Origin: Prorocentrum cordatum
Lineage: Eukaryota > Sar > Dinophyceae > Prorocentrales > Prorocentraceae
Assembly (NCBI GenBank): GCA_963575745.1
Contig: CAUYUJ010016702.1
Coordinates: forward strand, 147,501 to 197,500
Direction: 5' to 3'
DNA length: 50,000 bases
A model generated the notes under the pieces. The model had not been told where the DNA came from, made no database searches, and saw nothing but the letters and a program-made list of their open reading frames with translations. The position numbers were made by a program, and so were the translations under genes. Every line of letters starts with the position of its first letter. Position 1 is the first letter of the stretch. Below, piece by piece: positions 44,181 to 50,000 of the stretch.

Positions 44181-44385
44181 GGAACCGCACAATGACATAA
44201 ACATAAAAGCTCGGAGCTCCGCGCGGACCTCTCGGATCGGCGTTCGCCCCCCCCCCCCCCCCCCCTGGCGGCGCCTCCGGCGGCGCCCCTGGCGCGCTCC
44301 GCGCGCCAGGGAGATGGGCCCAGTGCCGATCCGAGAAATCCGCGCGGAGCTCCGAGTTTTTCTGTTTATGTCATTGTTTGGTTCC
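44181..44385. mobile_element. Foldback/MITE element, family M2 copy 2
   Basis: The left end GGAACCGCACAATGACATAA and AGCTCGGAGCTCCGCGCGGA, CTCGGATCGGC are mirrored by the right end (GCCGATCCGAG, CGCGCGGAGCTCCGAG, TTATGTCATTGTTTGGTTCC). The terminal inverted repeats are about 60 bases. A run of about 20 C lies inside at 44249-44268. Confidence 0.88.
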
Positions 44386-44403
44386 GTTCCCTCGGGCAAT
44401 GGA

Positions 44404-44554
44404 AAATCATGACGGGAGGGTTCTTTTTGTTATTTTCGGCCTTTGGGGGCCCTTCCCAGCCCTCGAGACCGTCAAACAGCGACCTGGGGTGAAAAACCCG
44501 TCCAGGGGAAGGAGTCGAGACCTCCAGGGGTCAACGTAATGAAAAAAACATGAC
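44404..44554 (+). mobile_element. Dispersed 150-bp repeat, family M3 copy 5
   Basis: It begins ATCATGACGG, then TTTTCGGCCTTTGGGGGCCC, CTCGAGACCGTCAAACA and GAAAAACCCGTCCAGGGGAA, and ends CATGACGTCGG. Best matched to the copy at 18032-18181. Confidence 0.8.
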
Positions 44555-44564
44555 GTCGGGGGTC

Positions 44565-44760
44565 TGGGGTTGCGGAAGAAGTGCAACCGCGTGGAAAAAT
44601 GCAGCCAGGGCCTGGCACCCCATCTCCCCGCTGCCACTTGCCCGGCCGGATGGATCTGTGAGGGCCCCTGGGCCCGAAAGGAAGGCGAGGACGCCCGGCT
44701 CTACCACACACTTGCGGCGCCAGGATCTCGGGGCCCGCCGTTTGCTTGCCCGCCTGTTGG
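44565..44760 (+). mobile_element. Dispersed repeat M6 copy 1
   Basis: Words CGTGGAAAAATGC, CTGGCACCCCATCT, GAGGGCCCCTGGGCCCGAAA, CGCCAGGATCTCGG occur in the same order on the opposite strand at 46065-46250. No coding capacity. Confidence 0.65.
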
Positions 44761-44944
44761 GCCCAGCTCGCCGCAGACCACAAAGAGTCAGTCCGCATAG
44801 CAAGGATGGGCAACCTTCCTAAGGGCACCCTTGCATCCTTGCCCCTGCGGCCCATCCTTAGCGACGCTCGCTGGCCAAGCTCGTTCTAAAAGCGCTCACA
44901 TGGGCCTCCAAGGCCCTTCCATCCTTGGAGACTATTTGTTTTTA

Positions 44945-45150
44945 GGGTCGGGCAATAACCCGGGTTATCGGGCTTGCCCCCCCTCCTCACCCCCCTTTCC
45001 CAGGATAACCTAACCTTGTCTGTTGTGCAGGTCCAGTGTGGGGGGGGGCGCGCGCGGGCATATGCAGAGCTGCCCACAGAGCGAAGGTTCGGTTATCGGC
45101 CGGCCCCCTCTCCCCCCCCCGCGGATAACCCGGGTTATCGCCGATTCAAA
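44945..45150. repeat. GGTTATC/GATAACC palindromic C-rich block
   Basis: AATAACCCGGGTTATCGGGC near 44952 and GGATAACCCGGGTTATCGCC near 45122 enclose two C-rich stretches. Inner GGATAACC (45002) and GGTTATCGGCC (45091) make a nested inverted repeat. Confidence 0.75.
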
Positions 45151-45660
45151 AAAAATGTCTTACCGCGTATCCTAATGATACGGGGCGACGGAAGTGCCCC
45201 GCGCGGCGTGCGGCGTGACCCCCACGCGGCGCGGCCCCCACGCGGCGGAGCCCGCCCGTCGCCTGGGCCACGCCGCACAGCGCCTGCCGCGCGGCGGTGC
45301 GGCCCCAGGAACGCTGCGGCGCCTCGCCCGCCTGGTCCGCCCGGGCCCTCGGGGGGGCCGGCCCGCCGGACGGAGCGCGCGCGCTGGAGGCGGCTCCTCT
45401 TCATTGAGGACAAGAGAACCCCTAGCTTCGGTCCCCGTCTTCGGCCCCCCCCCTCCCCCGAGCTGGCTGCCCACGCCAACGCTGCGCGAGTCCGCCCACG
45501 CGTCCCATCTTTGAGGCCACGGCCTCCGCGCCGTGCCCGAGGGAGCACGGGCGGTCTTTCCCGGAGGAGCGCGCACAGCGCCGGTGTTCGCCTCGCCTCG
45601 CCTCGCTCCGCCCGGAGCAGGGTCCCCCCCCCCCCCCCCCCCCCCCCACGTGGCCTCACT
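45151..45660. other. Very GC-rich stretch ending in poly-C
   Basis: GCGGCG/CCCGCC-rich sequence ends in a run of about 20 C at 45629-45648. Frames are open on both strands from composition alone. The following 45661-46060 shows no gene I recognise. Confidence 0.6.
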
Positions 45661-46064
45661 TCGGCCCCCGTCTTCGCTTCAGGGATCATGATTCCCGGCG
45701 GTGTGCATCAGCAGAAAAAAGAGACCCCCTGTCCCTAATGTGTTTGGGCCTTCCAAGCTTAGGTCCCCTTCCAAAGTGTGAGGGGTACTTTTGTTGCTTG
45801 GATCATTTTTTTTGCACTGAGGTCCTGGCATCCCAACTCTTTCGAGCCGGGCGCCTTCGCCAGGCACCGGACCCTGGTACCCTCACAGGTCGATGCGGCT
45901 CCGACAAGCGGCTCGGAGGTGGCGGCCCGTCCTCCCATCCCCCCAAGGATGGCGGAATGGGAGGACGGGCTGCCTTTCCCGGCTCTGCACGTCTACGGTG
46001 CCAGGCTCGTGGGGATTTGCCACCGTACGCTCTTGGCAGTCGTCGTGCGTGCAGGTTGGGGCGG

Positions 46065-46250
46065 GGCCGCCCCCGAGATCCTTGCGTTGCAAGTGTTTCG
46101 AGATCCTGGCGTCGCGGCGGGATTTTCGGGCCCCGCGGCCCTCGCAGATCGATTTGGCTGGAGGAAAAGCAGCAGAAAGATGGGGTGCTGGTCTCCGGTC
46201 GGGATTTTTCCACGATGGTGCAATTTTCGCGCCGTCGGATCTAAAGGTTC
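46065..46250 (-). mobile_element. Dispersed repeat M6 copy 2 (inverted)
   Basis: The reverse complement shares GTGGAAAAATCCCGACC, AGCACCCCATCTTTCTGCTG, TCTGCGAGGGCCGCGGGGCC and CGCCAGGATCTCG with copy 1. Confidence 0.65.
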
Positions 46251-46251
46251 G

Positions 46252-46432
46252 TGGACGGGAAACATATCCATATCCACGGCCTCGCAGGCTGGGGCCATGG
46301 GCTGCGACCCAATGGGTACGTTTCTTCTTCGCAGATGCTCCGCGCGGACCGTGTCCATGCGGTTCTGCGTATCAGCGGGATTGCGCCCCGGAACCCAGAC
46401 CGCGAGTACATGCATGTGGACATGTTCTCGCC
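46252..46432. mobile_element. MITE-like element, family M1 copy 2
   Basis: It begins GGAAACATATCCATATCCAC and ends ATGTGGACATGTTCTC, imperfect inverted ends. Its reverse complement matches 11923-12113 through CTCGCGGTCTGG, the AACGTAC(C) block and GGGTCGCAGCCCA. Confidence 0.65.
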
Positions 46433-46679
46433 CGTGATGGGGGGCCAGGTTGCGGATCGGATCGGTGTGTGTGCCAGCCGAAAGTCCAGTACCCTCCCGA
46501 AAGGGAGCTCCTGCGGCGCAGCTCCAGCGGCTGCTCCATCGGCCACGAGGGCGCGGACGGCGTCTCTTCGCCGACGTCGGCTGCGCGGGGTTCGTCGGCT
46601 TCCTCGGAGAGGCCGAGGACCAGGCCAAGGTCCCTGCTTACGTCCGCGAAGCCAAGGCTCCTCTGCCTCCGCGCCGCTG

Positions 46680-46870
46680 CCGTTGTCGTCGTTCCCCTCC
46701 TCGAACTCCTCGTTGTCCACGTCCTCGTCCCCACCCGCTCCTCCGCCTTCCCCTGGACATCCTGCTCCTCCTGCTCCAAATTCTGCTGCCGCTGCCGCTG
46801 CTGCTGCTGCTCCTCCTCCTCCTGCTCCTCTGGCTGCTCCTTGTCCTGCTCCACCGCCACCTCCTCCCCC
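46680..46870. repeat. CTCCTGCTC / CTGCCGCTG degenerate triplet array
   Basis: Pyrimidine-rich triplets CTC, CTG, CCG with mixed order. The upstream stretch 46490-46640 has an open frame RRSSSGCSIGHEGADGVSSP without known domain; 46870-47205 shows nothing recognised. Confidence 0.7.
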
Positions 46871-47209
46871 ACCTACTTCAATGTACAGAGCTCCCCGTCT
46901 TGTTTGCACATGACGCGATGGGTCGATAAGCGGACTGCCTGCAAGGATATGAGTTCATATTTCCGATGGGCGTGTGTGCATAGTCATATACGATGAATAC
47001 GGGGAAAACGGATGGCCAGTTAATTCTGGGGGATGGTGGTAGATCGCATGTTGTTTACGAGAGGAAAATTCATGTTGACTGAACAATGCGGTCGAAATTA
47101 GGTGCTTCTGCAATGATATGTGCAATCTATACGGGTGCAATATATGTGTGGGCGATCAAAAAGCGCGAGGCAAGCGAGAATTTGATTTTTCATGCAACCT
47201 ACTCGGGTT

Positions 47210-47420
47210 CGTTCAACGGCTGCGACGGGCGCCGACGAGGCGGCGACGGGGCGGCGACGACGGGAATATAGCCGCCAGAGCGCCAACACGGCCCAGAAGA
47301 CGGGCGGCGACGATGCGGCGACGGGGCGGCGGCGGGGGCGACGAGGCAGCGACGGAGTGGCGACGGCCAGAACATAGCCGCCAGACCGCTCACACGGCCC
47401 AGTTATTTCGAAGGAAGAGC
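47210..47420. repeat. Tandem duplication, period 106 bp
   Basis: ATAGCCGCCAGA and CACACGGCCCAG / CAACACGGCCCAG recur at 47268 and 47374. Each unit starts with GGCGACGGGGCGGCG-type repeats. Positions 47421-47790 show no gene. Confidence 0.85.
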
Positions 47421-47829
47421 CCCTAAGTGCAGGCACTGTTGGGGAACATCTACACGTAAAAGTTTGCGCAATTGGAAGGGATGGGTGTGCGGGGTAGGAT
47501 GACAGATATGGCGCGGGCGCGAGCGCACCTAGTTTCATATGTGTTCGACCCTCCTCTATCCCCCGACGTCGTCCTGTAAGTGTCTGGCCCTCTACGTTTA
47601 CTGATCCTATTCCCGGGACTTCACCAGGGGGTATCACCCATGTTTTTGTTCATTCGGATCGTTCTCGGTGTTTTGAAATAGGATCGGCGCTTTGCGCCCG
47701 TCGTTCAGGATTGCGTTCTCGCCCCAGCGCGAGTCACATTTCGAAACCGAGTACTTTCTCGTCGACGTCGACCCCCTCCTTTCCCCTTCTCCGCCTTTCC
47801 CTGGTCGGTCCTCCTGCCCCTCCCGCTCA

Positions 47830-47995
47830 TCACTCCTGCTGCTGTTGCTCCTCCACCTCCTCCTATTCCTTCTCTTCCCTCCTTCCTCCTTCCTCATTCC
47901 TCCTCCTCCTCCTCCTCTTTCCTGCTCATCCTCCTGCTCAGCCGCCTCCTCCTCCTGCTCCTCCTCCTCCTCCTCCTTCTCCTCCTTACGTGCAC
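47830..47995. repeat. CTCCTC/CTCCTG polypyrimidine tract
   Basis: CCTCCTCCTC with CTG and TTCCT variants. Confidence 0.92.
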
Positions 47996-48000
47996 GCGTA

Positions 48001-48770
48001 GTCCCAGACTCCAGCAGAGCGTCGGTCGCTCCCTCTGGTATGTGCGCAGCTGTCCTTCCCGATCGCGCCTCGCACGATGGGGCCATGATCTAGGTCCGCC
48101 AGGGCATCCTCCGGCGGATGCACATCCACCGCCGAGATGTGACCGCTATCGTTGCCGATCTCGTTTGTCTGAGGGGCGCAAACAACTTGGGCGTCCGAAT
48201 ACAAATCAACATATACCCTCTGCTGTTGCCAAAGAAGTAAGCAAGTCCTTTTCTCTTAAACCTCCAGGTCTCTACCGTGTCATACCCCTCTGGAATCGCG
48301 GTGCTCTGTTGCCCCCATGCTGGGGCGCCGATTCCAGGATTCTGCGTTCTCTTCGGTTCCGACTCGGAGCTGCCTGGCAAGGTTCTCGAAAGTCCGAGTC
48401 GCCTGCAGGATTTGTGTTGCTTCGGGGAGGGCCTCGGTCGCTTTTGTCCATGTCTACTGCTGGCTGTCTGGGCGGGGTCGCCAGTGACAACTCACACTCC
48501 AGTCTGGCTTTCCAGCCCAATGTCAAATCTGACCTTTCGCTTGGAGTTGTGCCCGCCGTCGTCGTGTTGCTGGGCTCGTCCGACTTGGGATGTGGACAGT
48601 TGGACTCCTGCTTGGCCGCGTAGCAGCTAGCACTTGATTCAAACAATTCCGGCCGTTTCACACATCCAGAGAGCAGATGTAGCCAGCCCTACCACCCGTG
48701 AAATTGTTGATGGAATGTCCCCCAGTGTAGTAACATATTGTTGGCCCCCAAAAATCAAACAGCGCAATGG
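48001..48770. other. Unique island, possible but unproven coding
   Basis: Mixed composition without repeats. A pyrimidine-rich acceptor-like CCTCCAG ends at 48267. The frame after it reads LYRVIPLWNRGALLP, reminiscent of the last C2 strands of plant-type PI-PLCs (GIRAVPL-NRKG), and stays open to 48623. Two other + frames and two - frames are also open for about 100 codons, so this is only a candidate for the missing end of the PLC C2 domain. Confidence 0.25.
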
Positions 48771-49790
48771 GAAGGGATGGTGGGTTGGACGGGTAAGATG
48801 TCATACATGGCATGCGCCCTTACGTAGCTTGTCCTTCTCCTACTTCCCCCCCTCCCCCCTCCTTCCCGCTTCTTTTTGTCAACGTCCTCCCCTTTATCCA
48901 TGTCCTCCAATCCTTCTTCCTCTCCCCCTCTTTCTCCCCGCCTCCTCCTCCTCCTCTTTAACCTGCTTCCCCTTTCCAAACCTGCCCATTCCTTTTTCCG
49001 AACCCCCTAGGCCCTAGTTGCCACTTCCAACCTGCACCATTCAAGCACACCCTTCCCCTTCCTTTCTTCCCTCCTTTTCTCTCCCTCGTTCGCCTTCGCC
49101 CACCTCCCTCCCCTTCCTCACTTTTGTCAGGGATGATGAGGTGACGGAGGAGGTGGTGGAGAGGGAAGGGAGCGATAGGGCGGAGGAAGCAGAAGGAGGA
49201 GGAAGAGTAGGAGAATGAGGAGGAGGAGGAGGAGGAGGAGAAGGAGGAGAAGGAGCCGGACGAAGGGGAGGAGGAGGAGAAGGTGGAGGAGGAGAAATCA
49301 GGAAGCGGAGGAAAGGTATGTGGAGGGGGGAGGGGGGGAAACGGGATAGAGTTGCATAAGGAATGCGTAGGAGGAGGTGAGTTGGCAGGAGGATGACATT
49401 GATGAGATCAGAGACATTTGTGAAGAGTCGCAGGAGGAGGCGGAGGACAAGGATGGCGAGGGAGGGGGAGGCGGAAGACTAAAGGAATATATTGATGAGG
49501 ATGCGCAGGGATGGTGTGAAGGGATGGGGGGGGACAGGTAGAGGCGGAGAAGAAAGAGGAATGTTTAAGGTCACTTGGAGGGAGCAGGATCAGAACAGAG
49601 GAGGGAAAAGGAGTATGGGGTGGTGGAGTGATAATCAGAAGGATGAGGGAGAAGGTGGAGGATCGGAAGGGAGGAGGATGAGGGATGAGGAATGGGGAGG
49701 TGAGGGGGAGGATGAAGTAGAGCCCGGAGAAAGAGGAAGGGTGATCTGAACGGAGGGAGGACGTGGAGGGTTCATCGGAAGAGTGGGGAA
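48771..49790. repeat. Pyrimidine-rich then purine-rich tracts
   Basis: TCCCCTTCC-type sequence at 48835-49125 switches at about 49135 to GGAGGAGG and GGGAGG-type sequence until about 49770. No gene recognised. Confidence 0.75.
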
Positions 49791-49794
49791 CGAG

Positions 49795-49816
49795 GACGAG
49801 GATGATGAACATGATG

Positions 49817-49861
<45 letters not shown>

Positions 49862-50000
49862 CTCATGATGATGCTGATGATGATGTTGCTGATGATGATG
49901 CTGGCGGTGATGGTGACGTTGATGACGACGGCGACTGCAGCGACGACGACGATGACGACGACGACGACGACTACGACGGCGATGCTGATGCTGATGCTGA
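49795..50000. repeat. GAT/GAC/GCT triplet array at window end
   Basis: GATGATGAT, then GATGCTGAT and GACGACGAC. It is the same class as intron 2 and intron 4 arrays and continues beyond the window. Confidence 0.97.

Noticed and set aside
46491-46640. A coding exon with RRSSSGCSIGHEGADGVSSP
   Set aside because: Plausible codon composition but no domain, no clear acceptor and competing open frames on both strands. Kept only as a remark.
48090-48380. A minus-strand frame (YDTVETWRFKRKG...) as a retrotransposon polyprotein
   Set aside because: Vague resemblance to integrase C-terminal regions only; no catalytic motif and a stop soon after.

Overview
The window looks like nuclear DNA of a dinoflagellate. 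Three independent signs point there. A split gene on the + strand has introns whose best-supported borders are GC-AG, GA-AG and GT-AG, each with a short direct repeat across the two splice sites. The genome is GC-rich and dominated by huge introns and simple repeats. A degenerate LINE has a CRE/R2-like layout (zinc-binding N terminus, reverse transcriptase, zinc knuckle, restriction-like endonuclease). The species is not determinable from the sequence alone; the assignment is inference.

Main gene. A phosphoinositide-specific phospholipase C (PI-PLC) runs left to right across at least the first 25 kb. Six exons are recognisable: 76-261, 1666-1766, 11812-11893, 13539-~13640, ~17169-17237 and ~24692-24889. 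The first four encode the catalytic Y domain and the last two the beginning and middle of the C2 domain. The X domain would lie left of the window. The end of C2 should lie to the right of 24.9 kb, where I have only weak candidates (near 48.27 kb and 46.5 kb). Roughly 0.6 kb of exon is spread over nearly 25 kb.

Introns and right half. Intron 1 holds CATA/TGCA repeats. Intron 2 (10 kb) is almost all GGA, GAG, GAT and GCT triplet arrays with a roughly 1 kb higher-order duplication. Intron 4 holds a second GAT/GCT block. Intron 5 holds an array of about 80-bp repeats invaded by two inverted copies of a terminal-inverted-repeat element, with a third copy at 23.7 kb and a fourth at 30 kb. From 26 to 28.3 kb there is a 64-bp tandem array and a duplicated 0.9-kb block. 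From 29.1 to 41.1 kb there is a very long CA-type array (CACACAGA, CACAAA, CACGCA) into which the LINE is inserted on the minus strand. From 41.1 to 48.7 kb there are small foldback or MITE-like elements and a few low-evidence open frames, and the window ends in pyrimidine- and purine-rich tracts and another GAT array.

Almost all very long open frames here (poly-Asp, poly-Met, poly-Pro, Thr-His-Arg) are translations of microsatellites and are not genes. I saw no convincing tRNA, rRNA, spliced-leader gene, CRISPR array or bacterial-type gene.
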